Shown in pieces: positions 8,093-16,792 of a DNA stretch of 64,000 nt. The notes beneath the pieces are model-generated. The model saw only the letters and a list, made by a program, of their open reading frames with translations, searched no databases and was not told the DNA's origin. The position numbers and the translations under genes are program-made. The number at the start of each line of letters is the position of its first letter. Within the stretch, counting starts at the first letter, position 1. Source of the DNA: Mycobacterium sp. 852013-50091_SCH5140682 (GTDB taxonomy: Bacteria > Actinomycetota > Actinomycetes > Mycobacteriales > Mycobacteriaceae); assembly GCF_001665685.1 (NCBI RefSeq), contig NZ_LZTB01000097.1, forward strand, positions 1 to 64,000, given 5' to 3'.

Positions 8093-8478
8093 TCGAGTAC
8101 CTCGACCGCGAGGATGTTCTCACCGCAGGCTCCATCGCGTTTGGCGCTGAGCTGAAAGTGCGCGACTACGGCCTGCTCGATGCCGCGGTGGCCCGACCGC
8201 AGGCGACAGTTTTCGGAGTCGATGCGTATCCAGAAATCTGGGACAAGGCAGCTGCGATGTTGCAGTCGCTGGCGCGCAACCACGCCCTTGTTGACGGGAA
8301 CAAGCGCACAGCCTGGGCCGCAGCCTGGACGTTCTTGCATATCAATGGGTTTGAGCTGGCAGCGGACTTCGATGTGGATCGGGCCGAGAATCTCATGAAT
8401 GAGGTAGCGACCCGCGACCTGGAGCTAGGCGATATCTCGGCTGCGCTGGCGGGGTTTGCCTTGGACGCTGAGCGCTAG
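8089..8478 (+). CDS. doc: Doc/Fic-family toxin
   Basis: A 129-residue death-on-curing family toxin. Residues 65-73 read HALVDGNKR, the Fic/Doc active-site motif, with the catalytic His65 and the NKR anion-binding residues intact. Doc proteins phosphorylate elongation factor Tu and stop translation. The GTG start overlaps the antitoxin stop by 4 bases. The length is normal. A closely related but motif-degenerate paralogue is encoded at 11257-11640; the two share an aligned N-terminus (EYLD..ED.L, VRDYGLL). Activity is inferred from the intact motif. Confidence 0.85.
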   Translation: MIEYLDREDVLTAGSIAFGAELKVRDYGLLDAAVARPQATVFGVDAYPEIWDKAAAMLQSLARNHALVDGNKRTAWAAAWTFLHINGFELAADFDVDRAENLMNEVATRDLELGDISAALAGFALDAER

Positions 8479-8510
8479 ATCTGACCGCGGATGCTGCGCA
8501 ACGCCATGCG

Positions 8511-9545
8511 CTAGGACCGCCAACTCTCGAGCACGGTCTCGATATCGTCGTACACCCGGTCCCGCGCCAATTGCCGGTCCATGCCTGACATCAGCATTTC
8601 GTCGTAAGCGGTGTCCTCGTGGCGGACGGACGCCGCGACGGCGAGCCGCACGGCGTCCGGGTCCAGCGCACGTCCGGCGGCGCTGCGTCCGACCCGGCCA
8701 CTGCTGCGCGTTGCGGCGTGGCGGGCGATGGCCTCGGCACGGGCCGAGGGGCAGCGTGGGAACTGGGCGAGGATCGCTTCGGCGAACGCCGCCTGGAACT
8801 GTACGTCCTCGTCGGCCCGCCGCGCCTGGTCGCGCTCCCGGCGGCGAGCGCGGATCTCGGCATCGGAGAGGCACTCGCGCTCGGCGTGTTCGATTGCCGC
8901 GGGCTCGACCAGGATTCCCTGTCGCTCATAGCGTTTCCGTGACCTGCTCCAACGCACCACCACCGCCGAGAGCCCACTGGCTTTCTTCGCGCGTCGCGTC
9001 ATCGCGGCATCGCCCGAGGGGAGGAACTCCAGGTGCCCGAAATCGGCGCAATCCAGGCACAGCGGGCCCGCGTCCTCCATAAAGAGAAAGTCGCCGGTTC
9101 CACCGCACGAAGTGCACGTCCAGTCCTTCACAGGAATGATGGCCACGAGATCGGGTGGTTTGCTCTGTCGCTTTATCGTGCGCTCGTCGAGATTCGGTGA
9201 TACCCAGTGTGTTCGGTATACGCGGTCGACGGCATCGTCGCCGTCGACACTGAACCGCAGCGTACGGCGGTCACGAGTCGCGGCGACGTAGTCGGTTTCA
9301 AATGGGTTGAGACCGCGGCCACGCGCCCACTGTTGGAATGCCGCCAAGGCGGCGGTGACTTTCTGCGGGTTTGTCTGGATGGCGCTTTCGAGCGAATCGA
9401 TGCTGCCTTGGCGCCACTGCTCGACGTGCGAGTGGGTCAACCAGCCCAACTGCAGGAGGACGTCGATGGCACTCACGTAGCGCTGCGCCTGCAGGACCGC
9501 CTCAGCGGCCCGCTCCACACGCTGTTCGAGATTCGTCTGCGCCAT
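8511..9545 (-). CDS. DUF2293 domain protein with a zinc-finger-like centre
   Basis: A 344-residue protein of unknown function. The C-terminal ~90 residues carry the DUF2293 pattern (RHAATRSSGRVGRSAAGRAL followed by SVRHEDTAYDEMLMSG and RVYDDI). The middle has two Cys pairs, CTSC and CLDC, about 25 residues apart, which would bind one zinc. The N-terminal ~110 residues are helical and charged. Homologues are common in actinobacteria. The gene lies between the first Doc toxin (convergent, 32 bases away) and prfC (same strand, 30 bases). Nucleic-acid binding is a guess from the Cys pairs and basic regions. Confidence 0.75.
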   Translation of the reverse strand: MAQTNLEQRVERAAEAVLQAQRYVSAIDVLLQLGWLTHSHVEQWRQGSIDSLESAIQTNPQKVTAALAAFQQWARGRGLNPFETDYVAATRDRRTLRFSVDGDDAVDRVYRTHWVSPNLDERTIKRQSKPPDLVAIIPVKDWTCTSCGGTGDFLFMEDAGPLCLDCADFGHLEFLPSGDAAMTRRAKKASGLSAVVVRWSRSRKRYERQGILVEPAAIEHAERECLSDAEIRARRRERDQARRADEDVQFQAAFAEAILAQFPRCPSARAEAIARHAATRSSGRVGRSAAGRALDPDAVRLAVAASVRHEDTAYDEMLMSGMDRQLARDRVYDDIETVLESWRS

Positions 9546-9575
9546 GTCAGGCGAGCGTAACTCAGAAGGGCTTGG

Positions 9576-11201
9576 CTAACCCTCAGCCGCCACCAACGAC
9601 CCGAGCTTGATGGTCGGATTGTCCCGCTGGAAACCTTCGAGCCGCCACGGCGTCGAGAAGAGCACGAGCATCACGCCGTCGGTGCGGGTCAGAACTTCTG
9701 CTGACACTTGGCGATTGACGAAGTCGGCATCTTCGGGGGACACGATGCGGGCCACTTGGTAGGGCAGCGATTCCAAGGAGATCGGCGCGCTGAGTTCGGT
9801 GGCCATGCGATGGGCGGCCACTTCGAACTGCATGGGACCGACGGCGGCGAACACCGGTGCCTGATCGCCGCGCTTGTCGGAGCGCAGCACCTGCACGACG
9901 CCTTCTTGCTCCAATTGCTCGATGCCCTTGCGGAATTGCTTGTGCTTGCTCGGGTCGGTGCCGCGGGCCACTGCGAAATGCTCGGGGGAGAAGCTCGGAA
10001 TCGGCGGATATTGCACGGGCACATCGCGATACAGCGTGTCGCCCGGGCGCAGCGCTGCGGCGTTGGCGAGCCCGATCACGTCACCCGGCCAGGCGTCGTC
10101 GAGCGTGGAGCGCTGCTGCCCGAACACCGACTGCGCGTACTTGGTGACGAACGGCTTGCCGGTGGCGGCGTGGGTCAGCACGTCGCCGCGTTCGAACGTG
10201 CCCGAGACGACGCGGGCATAGGCGATGCGGTCGCGGTGCGCGGAATCCATCCCGGCCTGCACCTTGAACACGAACGCGCTGAACGCAGTATTGGGCGCGC
10301 GCCGGACCCCGTCGACGTCTAGCGCGCCGCTCGGAGCGGGAGCGAGTTCGACCAGCACGTCGAGAAGCTGGTTCACCCCGAAGTTCAGCGCGGCCGAGGT
10401 GAACAGCACCGGGGAGGCCTCACCGCTGAGGAACGCGTCGCCGTCGTAGTCGGATCCGTCCGCCGAGAGCAGCTCGGATTCCTCGACCGCCGTGTCCCAG
10501 TCGATGCCTGCGGCATCGTGCGCCGCGTCGGCCGGGATGTGCTCCTCGGGTGCGATGGTCGCCCCGCCCGCGGTACGGGTGAAGCGGATGAAGTGCCCCT
10601 TGCGGCGGTCCATCACCCCGTGGAAGTCTCCGGCGATACCGACCGGCCAGGTCAGGGGAGTGGTGCGCAGCCCGATCCGCTCATGGATCTCGTCCATCAG
10701 TTCCAGGGCGTGCCGGCCGGGCCGGTCCCACTTGTTGATGACCGTGATGATCGGGATTCCGCGGTGCTTACACACCTGAAACAACTTGAGCGTCTGCGGT
10801 TCGAGACCCTTGGCGGCGTCGATGAGCATGACGGCCGCGTCCACGGCCGTCAGCACGCGGTAGGTGTCCTCGGAGAAGTCGGCGTGGCCGGGGGTGTCGA
10901 GCAGGTTGATGACGCAGTCGCGGTAGGGGAACTGCAGGGCCGTCGACGTGATCGAGATGCCGCGGGCCTTCTCCATCTCCATCCAGTCCGACACTGTGGA
11001 GCGCCGGCCCGCCTTGCCGTGGATCGCGCCGGCCTCGGTGATGGCGCGGGCATGCAGCGCCAGGGCCTCGGTCAGCGTGGACTTACCGGCGTCGGGGTGG
11101 CTGATGACGGCGAAGGTTCTGCGTCGGGCCGCTTCCGCGGAGACACGGTCGCCTTTCGGCGTCTCGGTGGCGGTCGTGGTATCGAGGGCGTTGTCGGTCA
11201 T
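9576..11201 (-). CDS. prfC: Peptide chain release factor 3
   Basis: A 541-residue translational GTPase that recycles RF1/RF2 after peptide release. Visible motifs are the P-loop SHPDAGKST (residues 34-42), switch regions with ARGISITS, G3 DTPGHADF, G4 NKWDR and the RF3-specific C-terminal domain (QFEVAAHRM and the region following). The ATG at 11201 (MTDNALDTTT) was chosen because the upstream extension of the frame overlaps the Doc paralogue gene and is not conserved-looking. Length matches RF3 (about 530). It is probably transcribed with the toxin-antitoxin module 55 bases upstream or from that gap. Confidence 0.93.
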   Translation of the reverse strand: MTDNALDTTTATETPKGDRVSAEAARRRTFAVISHPDAGKSTLTEALALHARAITEAGAIHGKAGRRSTVSDWMEMEKARGISITSTALQFPYRDCVINLLDTPGHADFSEDTYRVLTAVDAAVMLIDAAKGLEPQTLKLFQVCKHRGIPIITVINKWDRPGRHALELMDEIHERIGLRTTPLTWPVGIAGDFHGVMDRRKGHFIRFTRTAGGATIAPEEHIPADAAHDAAGIDWDTAVEESELLSADGSDYDGDAFLSGEASPVLFTSAALNFGVNQLLDVLVELAPAPSGALDVDGVRRAPNTAFSAFVFKVQAGMDSAHRDRIAYARVVSGTFERGDVLTHAATGKPFVTKYAQSVFGQQRSTLDDAWPGDVIGLANAAALRPGDTLYRDVPVQYPPIPSFSPEHFAVARGTDPSKHKQFRKGIEQLEQEGVVQVLRSDKRGDQAPVFAAVGPMQFEVAAHRMATELSAPISLESLPYQVARIVSPEDADFVNRQVSAEVLTRTDGVMLVLFSTPWRLEGFQRDNPTIKLGSLVAAEG

Positions 11202-11256
11202 CTCGTCAGCGATGGTATGGCCGACCTGCGGAAAATCCGTAATCGAGTTGAGCAGG

Positions 11257-11640
11257 TCACGCGTCGTGATAGCTCCACGCACGTAGTTGAGCGGCGACAT
11301 CCTGGAGGTCGGACTCTGCACCGGTGGCCACGCGGATGACGAAGTCGAACCGGTCGTCTTCCGGCGCGCTGATCCGTTGTCCATTGATGGCCAGGAACGT
11401 CAGGCAGGCCGTCCACGACAGCCGCTTGCTCCCATCGATCAGGGCCTCGTTGCGCGCCAACGAGTGCATCAGCGCGGCCGCCTTGAGATGGAGATCGGGA
11501 TAAGCGTCCTCGCCGAAAACCGAAGCGGACGGCCGCGCCAGAGCTGACTCGAGCAACCCGTAGTCACGAACCGCCACGTCGGCTCCGACGGCCCGCCGGG
11601 CTATCTCAAGCAGATCTTCGAGATCGAGGTATTCGGTCAC
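11257..11640 (-). CDS. Doc-family toxin paralogue with a degenerate active site
   Basis: A 127-residue Doc/Fic-like protein clearly related to the toxin at 8089-8478 (shared EYLD..ED.L, VRDYGLLES.LARP, VFG.DAYP, SLARN). The active-site stretch at residues 65-73 reads EALIDGSKR, so the catalytic His65 is Glu and Asn71 is Ser. Fic-type AMP/phosphate transfer needs that His, so the protein may be inactive, may have another activity, or may act as a modulator. It is coupled to the antitoxin upstream by an ATGA overlap. The module sits 55 bases upstream of prfC, a translation gene, which may be chance. Confidence 0.75.
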   Translation of the reverse strand: MTEYLDLEDLLEIARRAVGADVAVRDYGLLESALARPSASVFGEDAYPDLHLKAAALMHSLARNEALIDGSKRLSWTACLTFLAINGQRISAPEDDRFDFVIRVATGAESDLQDVAAQLRAWSYHDA

Positions 11641-11837
11641 GCGTCCTTGAGGCGCTCCAGCACCCCGGCCTCCTCGGCGACTACCCGCTGCAATGCCGCG
11701 TCGACCTTGGTCTTGTGTGCGCGGCGCGCGATGTACTCGTCAATGGCGGACAGTGCGACGGCCTGCATGGACCGACCTTCTGCCGCTGCTTGTCGGCGCA
11801 GCGCCTCGGTTTGCTCATCAGTGGTTCGGAGTGTCAT
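11637..11837 (-). CDS. Ribbon-helix-helix antitoxin, second module
   Basis: A 66-residue antitoxin-like protein with an RHH pattern (MTLRTTDEQTEALRRQAAAE, then SMQAVALSAIDEYIARR) and a C-terminal helix rich in Val, Ala and Glu. The ATG at 11837 matches the RHH beta strand; a GTG two codons earlier is also possible. Its stop overlaps the toxin start by 4 bases. Two GGTATC boxes 11 bases apart lie upstream. It is similar in layout, not closely in sequence, to the antitoxin at 7895-8092. Confidence 0.75.
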   Translation of the reverse strand: MTLRTTDEQTEALRRQAAAEGRSMQAVALSAIDEYIARRAHKTKVDAALQRVVAEEAGVLERLKDA

Positions 11838-11852
11838 GCCCACCGGTCCGAT

Positions 11853-11869
11853 GATACCGAAGTGATACC
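11853..11869 (-). promoter_or_regulatory. Paired GGTATC operator boxes of the second toxin-antitoxin module
   Basis: On the minus strand GGTATC occurs at 11869-11864 and again at 11858-11853, 11 bases apart, just upstream of the antitoxin start. The motif and spacing match the boxes at 7858-7887, suggesting that the two antitoxins recognise related DNA. Confidence 0.55.
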
Positions 11870-11881
11870 ACTGTTGAGCAG

Positions 11882-12814
11882 TCAGTATTCGTCGGCGATG
11901 GCCTGTGCGACCGATCGGATCCGGTTCATGTCCGGTGCCAGATCGACGATGCTGACCACGGGTTGCAGCGTCTTGCCCGCGACCTGAAACTCGTCGCCGA
12001 CGACGACCTCGAAGATCCCGCTCTCGATGTCGCCGACAAACCGGTGGCCGTCGACGGCGGGCTGCGCGCCGTCGTAAGCGAGCTGGGCCGGGTCCCGATA
12101 GTCGAACGATGTGGTCAGCTCCGCGCCGTCGACGCTGAATGTGCAGGTGCTGACCCCGGAGTCCGGCACGTTCCAGTCGACGCGATGCGCGGGCTGAAGC
12201 CGTTTGATCGCGGCGCACGGGTCGGCGCCGGTCAGCACGGTGGTCGGATAATCGGAGCCGCCGCGCTGCGGCCGTCCCGCGAATTCGCGGATCGCGGTGC
12301 GGACCAACTCTTCACCGATCGGACAGGCATCGACCTTCGGTGGTGCCGTCACCGTCACCATGATCGCGGTGGCGTCGGGATAGCGGGCGACGAAGTTGCA
12401 GCTCCAGCTCACCAGCTGGTCTTTCGGCGGAGCGTTCGGTGCGTCCAGCGACGAGGTCGAGCTGACGTCGACCCCATCGATGGTGCGATGTTTGACCCAG
12501 CTGTCCTCTTTGGCGGGCGTCGCCGGACCGACGTTGAGGCCCAGTGACACGTCGACCTTGTCGCCGGGTTCGCCGATCCGCGCGTCGCAACCCAGAACCG
12601 ACGTCGGTCCCAGCACCGTCAGACTCTGACCGGCCACGGACTGTTCGCCGCCGTACAGCGCACACGTGTCGACACCACGAACGCTGCGCAGCACATCTTG
12701 TCGGTCAGTGCCGGCCGGGTGCGTGGGCGACGCTGCCGGCGTGGCGGTCTCACCTGTGCATGCGGTCGTCAGCAACACCGATGCCAGCACCGCAACCCCG
12801 ATTGCTATTCGCAC
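11882..12814 (-). CDS. DUF3558-type lipoprotein
   Basis: A 310-residue putative lipoprotein. The N-terminus (MRIAIGVAVLASVLLTTAC) is a signal peptide ending in a lipobox with Cys19. The mature part appears to contain two copies of a DUF3558-like fold, each with a pair of Cys residues (around CALYGG...LGCDARI and DPCAAIKRL...VSTCTF). Such proteins are abundant in the cell envelope of mycobacteria; no function is established. It is separated by 45 bases from the antitoxin promoter boxes and faces the L,D-transpeptidase gene divergently. Confidence 0.8.
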   Translation of the reverse strand: MRIAIGVAVLASVLLTTACTGETATPAASPTHPAGTDRQDVLRSVRGVDTCALYGGEQSVAGQSLTVLGPTSVLGCDARIGEPGDKVDVSLGLNVGPATPAKEDSWVKHRTIDGVDVSSTSSLDAPNAPPKDQLVSWSCNFVARYPDATAIMVTVTAPPKVDACPIGEELVRTAIREFAGRPQRGGSDYPTTVLTGADPCAAIKRLQPAHRVDWNVPDSGVSTCTFSVDGAELTTSFDYRDPAQLAYDGAQPAVDGHRFVGDIESGIFEVVVGDEFQVAGKTLQPVVSIVDLAPDMNRIRSVAQAIADEY

Positions 12815-13062
12815 GGTCGAAGCCTAGGGCCTGTTTCGGGGCCGCTGACTCGCCAAAATGTGATCGCGCCGGCGGTACCAGATTTGGTGGTAGCACCGGC
12901 GATAGCGCGTTTCGCGAGCGCCTTTACCTCACGCGAGCAACGACCACATCACGACGGCGGGAACTAGCCGTGCCCGTCGCGCCAGAGCGGGCCTGGCCCG
13001 GTTAGGATTAGCGCACCCGATCGGCGCTCGATCGATACGGCCCTCGCCGGAAACACATTGGA

Positions 13063-14319
13063 GTGACGTTGACGTCTGTTCGCCGTGCCTGCCTTGCGGT
13101 CGCGTTTGCTGTGCTCGCCGTGCTCGGCGGTGTGGTCGTCACCGCCTTGCCGGACTGCAGCGAGCATTGCCAGACGCTCGCCGCCGCGCCTCCCGGGGCT
13201 CCGCAGGCGTCGCCCACCGAGCCGGCCAAACTCACGATCACCCCGAAGCCCAACGCCGAGGTTGATCCGCTGGCACGCATTCTCGTGACCGCCGAGACCG
13301 GCACGATCGACAGCGTCACCATGGTCAACGACGCCGGTAAGGCAATCCCCGGCGTCCTCACGCCGGACGCGAAGACCTGGAAGCCGACGACGTCGCTCGG
13401 CTTCGGCCGCACCTACACGATGACGGTTTCGGCGAAGGGCCCCGGCGGCATGCCGACCCGGCAGGTCACCACCTTCAGCACCCTCACCCCGAGCAGCCAG
13501 GCGCAGGTATACCTCGACGGCACCTCGGGCGGCATGCTGCAGGACGGCGCGAAGTACGGCGTCGGCATGGTGATCGTGGCGCGCTTCGACGAGCCGATCA
13601 CCGACAAGGCCAGCGCCGAGCGCCGGCTCAAGGTCACGACGAATCCGCCAGTCTTCGGAGCCTGGAACTGGATCGACGATCAGACCGCACACTGGCGGCC
13701 GGAGAAGTACTACGCGCCGGGCACCCAGGTCACCGTCAACGCCGACATCTACGGCGCCCGACTCGGCGACGGCCTCTACGGCGCCGAGGACGAGAAGGTG
13801 TCGTTCACCATCGGCGACTCGCACATCTCGATCGCCGACGACAACACCAAACAGGTCAGCGTCTTCGAGAACGGCAAGCTGGTCCGCACCATGCCGACCT
13901 CGATGGGCATGGGTGGCACCGAAACCATCGGCGACACCACGCTGAGCTTCTGGACGCCGCGCGGCATCTACACCGTGATGGACAAGGCCAACCCGGTGAT
14001 CATGGATTCCTCGACGTTCGGCCTACCCGTCAACAGCCGGCTGGGCTACAAGGAGACCATCCCGTACGCCACCCGGATCAGCACCGACGGCATCTACCTG
14101 CATCAGCTCAACGCGACCGTGTGGGCGCAGGGCAACACCAATACCAGCCACGGCTGCCTGAACCTCAACAGCGAGAACGCCAAGTGGTTCTTCGACTTCG
14201 CCGTGCCCGGTGACATCGTCGAGGTCCGTAACACCGGCGGCGAACCGCTGACCCTCAAACACAACGGCGACTGGAGCGTGCCGTGGGGCCAGTGGATCCA
14301 GGGCAGCGCGCTGCGCTGA
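13063..14319 (+). CDS. L,D-transpeptidase (LdtB-like, Ig domains plus YkuD)
   Basis: A 418-residue cell-wall enzyme that makes 3-3 cross-links between peptidoglycan stems. It has a signal peptide or N-terminal anchor (residues about 5-28), two bacterial Ig-like domains (about 55-250), and a catalytic YkuD domain with His347 and the signature TSHGCLNLN (Ser362, His363, Cys365). A C-terminal cap ends in WSVPWGQWIQ, typical of mycobacterial Ldt proteins. The GTG at 13063 follows a GGAG-like site. It is one of the several Ldt paralogues expected in fast-growing mycobacteria; position near recD recalls the MSMEG_1322 paralogue, but I leave the symbol empty. Two exported or anchored proteins follow closely. 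Confidence 0.92.
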   Translation: MTLTSVRRACLAVAFAVLAVLGGVVVTALPDCSEHCQTLAAAPPGAPQASPTEPAKLTITPKPNAEVDPLARILVTAETGTIDSVTMVNDAGKAIPGVLTPDAKTWKPTTSLGFGRTYTMTVSAKGPGGMPTRQVTTFSTLTPSSQAQVYLDGTSGGMLQDGAKYGVGMVIVARFDEPITDKASAERRLKVTTNPPVFGAWNWIDDQTAHWRPEKYYAPGTQVTVNADIYGARLGDGLYGAEDEKVSFTIGDSHISIADDNTKQVSVFENGKLVRTMPTSMGMGGTETIGDTTLSFWTPRGIYTVMDKANPVIMDSSTFGLPVNSRLGYKETIPYATRISTDGIYLHQLNATVWAQGNTNTSHGCLNLNSENAKWFFDFAVPGDIVEVRNTGGEPLTLKHNGDWSVPWGQWIQGSALR

Positions 14320-14333
14320 TCGGATCCACGGCC

Positions 14334-14849
14334 GTGTGGCGGGTGCTTCTCATCCTGACGACGGTCCTCGGGCTGGGCGCCGGGCTCGCGGCGCCGGCGA
14401 CCGCCGCTCCACCCGGCTTTCCCGACGTGGGCGCGTTCTCCGCGGCGGACCCGTCGCAGTACGTGCAGCGCTCCAAGTTCGACACCATCGGGTTCACGAC
14501 GCCGACGCTGACCTGCAGCTGGGACTACATCGACGATCCCAACCGGCACGTCCCCGTGCAGTGCTACGGACAGCTTCCCGGGCTGCCGGGTGCATCAGGC
14601 GCTGCGTGCGCATCGGTCTACCAGCCGGCCCGTTCGTCGGCGGACACCTATGTCTCGTCGGTGTACGTGTTCACCCGCGGCGGCGACACGACGTGCGCGC
14701 CGCCCGACGGGTTTCCGCGGCTCGCCGTGGGCCAGAAGCTCACGGCGACGAACAACACGTGCGTGGTGACCGCCGACGGCGTCGCGTGCATCGACCCGGT
14801 CGTGAACCACGGCTTCGTGCTGCAGCCCGCAGGCAGTTGGGTGTTCTAG
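14334..14849 (+). CDS. Secreted mycobacterial protein, unknown function
   Basis: A 171-residue protein with a signal peptide (VWRVLLILTTVLGLGAGLAA, cleavage after APATA). The mature part has several Cys residues likely to form disulfides (near TCSWDY, QCYGQ, AACASVY, TTCAPP, NTCVV, ACIDP). No known domain is recognised. The GTG at 14334 lies 15 bases after the L,D-transpeptidase stop, so the genes probably form one operon; the start has a poor ribosome site and coupling is likely. An ATG-like start at 14283 would overlap the upstream gene and spoil the signal peptide. Confidence 0.65.
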   Translation: MWRVLLILTTVLGLGAGLAAPATAAPPGFPDVGAFSAADPSQYVQRSKFDTIGFTTPTLTCSWDYIDDPNRHVPVQCYGQLPGLPGASGAACASVYQPARSSADTYVSSVYVFTRGGDTTCAPPDGFPRLAVGQKLTATNNTCVVTADGVACIDPVVNHGFVLQPAGSWVF

Positions 14850-14851
14850 CC

Positions 14852-16153
14852 GTGCGCCGGGGGATGGTCGTCGCGCTCGCGGTGACGCTCGCCGTCGTCG
14901 TGGCGATCGTTGCGGTGGTGCTGTGGACCCGCCGCGACAACGCGGAGGCTGCGCCGACGCCACAGCTGATCGGGTTCTCGCTGGACCGCACACCGGTCGA
15001 CGGCTGGCGGATCACGAGTGCCGACGTCGGTCTGCCCGACGACGTCTCCATCGGAAAACCGTTCGGCAGCAGCGGCGACCGCGCCTACTTCCTCACCGAA
15101 TGCGGCTCCCGGTGTGGCGGCGGGTTCGTCTACGGGATCGACCTGCGCACCGGCGCCCGGCTCTTCCCGCCGGTGTTGCTCGACAGGCCGGACGACCACA
15201 CCTGCCATCTCAACGGACCGTCGGCCGCGATCTGTCTCTCCGGCAAGCGTGTCTGGGTCGTCGATCTCGAACACGGTTCGGTGGCCCATAGCGGTGACAC
15301 CGACCTGCAGGAGGACGGCGTCACTGGGCCGAACGTGCGGCCCGTCGGGAATCCGCGCGGCGAGACCCGGCTCGTGGCGACCGTGCCGGGCAAGGGCGTC
15401 TACGGGCTGGGCTCGAAGGCCGAGCTGACGTGGTTCGTCCCCGGCAGCGGTCAGTTGGTGCTGTCGCCGCCGACGGTCACCGATGCCGCGCCGCTGACAT
15501 TGGCCACGCAAATCCCGACCCCCGACGATCCGCACTACCGCGTCTTCTCCGTCGTCGACGGCACGGTGAAAACACCCGAGCCGCCCGACGGCGCGACGCT
15601 GCGCCGGGCCGTCGCCTACCCAGGCGGATTCGCCTATCAGTACGAGACCGGGAACACCGCGGGCGTGCTGTTCTACAACACCGCGGGCAGGCTGCGGGCC
15701 CAGCATCAACTCAAGGGTTACAACCTGCTCGACAACACCGTCGTCCCGATCGTGCTCGATCAGCCGGTCTTCCGGGTTTACGCGCCCGACGGACAACAAC
15801 GCCTCGAACTACCCGCGGCCGATGCTCTGTACCGGGCGCCGCAATTCCGGGTCGTCGGCAACAACCTCTACGTCCAGTCCGGCCAGACCTGGCAGCAGTG
15901 GAATCTGCAGACCGGGCAGGCCGGCGCGACCTGCCCGCTCGACCTCACCCACTTCGTGGGCTCCGACGGGCGCATCGTCATGAGCGAGGAGTACCACGGC
16001 TACACCCGCGACATAGTTGCCGTCGATACCGCCAATTGCCAAGAGCGCTGGCGCATTACCCTCGACGGACGCGAGGATGTCGTCGAACAGGTCGGCACGT
16101 CGCTCATTCACCGCACGGCCCACGAACTGGCGGCGCTGCGCCAGCCGTCGTGA
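14852..16153 (+). CDS. Membrane-anchored beta-propeller-like protein
   Basis: A 433-residue protein with one N-terminal membrane helix (MVVALAVTLAVVVAIVAVVLW) and an extracytoplasmic part with repeated strands of the PQQ/quinoprotein type (for example VYGIDLRTGARLF, VWVVDLEHGSV, QQWNLQTGQ, IVAVDTANCQERWRI). No catalytic motif is seen; it may be a binding or scaffold protein of the envelope. It starts 2 bases after the secreted protein (GTG 14852; ATG 14864 is possible) and is probably co-transcribed with the L,D-transpeptidase. Its stop abuts the stop of the convergent TetR gene with no gap. Confidence 0.65.
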   Translation: MRRGMVVALAVTLAVVVAIVAVVLWTRRDNAEAAPTPQLIGFSLDRTPVDGWRITSADVGLPDDVSIGKPFGSSGDRAYFLTECGSRCGGGFVYGIDLRTGARLFPPVLLDRPDDHTCHLNGPSAAICLSGKRVWVVDLEHGSVAHSGDTDLQEDGVTGPNVRPVGNPRGETRLVATVPGKGVYGLGSKAELTWFVPGSGQLVLSPPTVTDAAPLTLATQIPTPDDPHYRVFSVVDGTVKTPEPPDGATLRRAVAYPGGFAYQYETGNTAGVLFYNTAGRLRAQHQLKGYNLLDNTVVPIVLDQPVFRVYAPDGQQRLELPAADALYRAPQFRVVGNNLYVQSGQTWQQWNLQTGQAGATCPLDLTHFVGSDGRIVMSEEYHGYTRDIVAVDTANCQERWRITLDGREDVVEQVGTSLIHRTAHELAALRQPS

Positions 16154-16714
16154 TCAGGCCGTCAGATCCCTGAGGTCATCGAACGACGACGCGATGACAG
16201 CCGCCAGCCCGGCCCCGGAGTCGTCGGTGATCCACCGCGTGAACGCGACTTTGAACACCGCCACCCCCGTTTCGGCGGCCAGCCGTGCCACCGCATCGCC
16301 GACGCCGCGACGCCGCAACGCCTCGGCCATCTCGACGGTCAGGGTCGCGAGCTTGATGAGCTCGCGCTCCTGAAGGCCGGGGTGCGCGTCGATGATGGCT
16401 TGGCGGCGCCGGGCATGGTCGACGCGGCCTTCGAACACGGGACCCAGTGCGGCCAGCGCGGTGGCGATGACCTCGAGCGGACGCGCGTCGTCGGGGGCTT
16501 CGGCGATGGCCGTGACGAGGAGTTCGGTGAGCAGGGTCTGCCCGCCGAACAGCACCTCGCGTTTGTCGGCGAAGTAGCGGAAAAACGTGCGCTCGGTCAG
16601 CCCTGCCCGCTCGGCGATCTCGGCGACGGTGGTCTGGTCGAACCCTCGCTCGGTGTAGAGCTGCAGGGCGGCTTCTTCCAGGCGATCATGCGCGTTGGGC
16701 TCCCACCGGCTCAT
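16154..16714 (-). CDS. TetR-family repressor
   Basis: A 186-residue TetR regulator: N-terminal HTH (ALQLYTERGFDQTTVAEIAE, then GLTERTFFRYFADKREVLF) and a C-terminal all-helical ligand domain. It is divergent from an SDR/NAD-dependent epimerase, and the gap holds two palindromic operators, so it likely represses both itself and that enzyme. The ligand is unknown. It ends directly against the preceding convergent gene. Confidence 0.9.
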   Translation of the reverse strand: MSRWEPNAHDRLEEAALQLYTERGFDQTTVAEIAERAGLTERTFFRYFADKREVLFGGQTLLTELLVTAIAEAPDDARPLEVIATALAALGPVFEGRVDHARRRQAIIDAHPGLQERELIKLATLTVEMAEALRRRGVGDAVARLAAETGVAVFKVAFTRWITDDSGAGLAAVIASSFDDLRDLTA

Positions 16715-16733
16715 AACTTTCGAGTCTAGGGAA

Positions 16734-16779
16734 TGTCAGTGACTGTCATCGCGTTGCGCAGCTATGGCAGTCACTGACA
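16734..16779 (+). promoter_or_regulatory. Double palindromic operator between tetR and the SDR gene
   Basis: Two 15-bp quasi-palindromes, TGTCAGTGACTGTCA (16734-16748) and TGGCAGTCACTGACA (16765-16779), fit the pattern TGNCAGTSACTGNCA. Their centres are 31 bases apart, about three helical turns. The two are also inverted copies of each other over 13 bases. The second ends 2 bases before the AGGAGG ribosome site of the SDR gene. Confidence 0.8.
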
Positions 16780-16792
16780 TCAGGAGGTTTTC

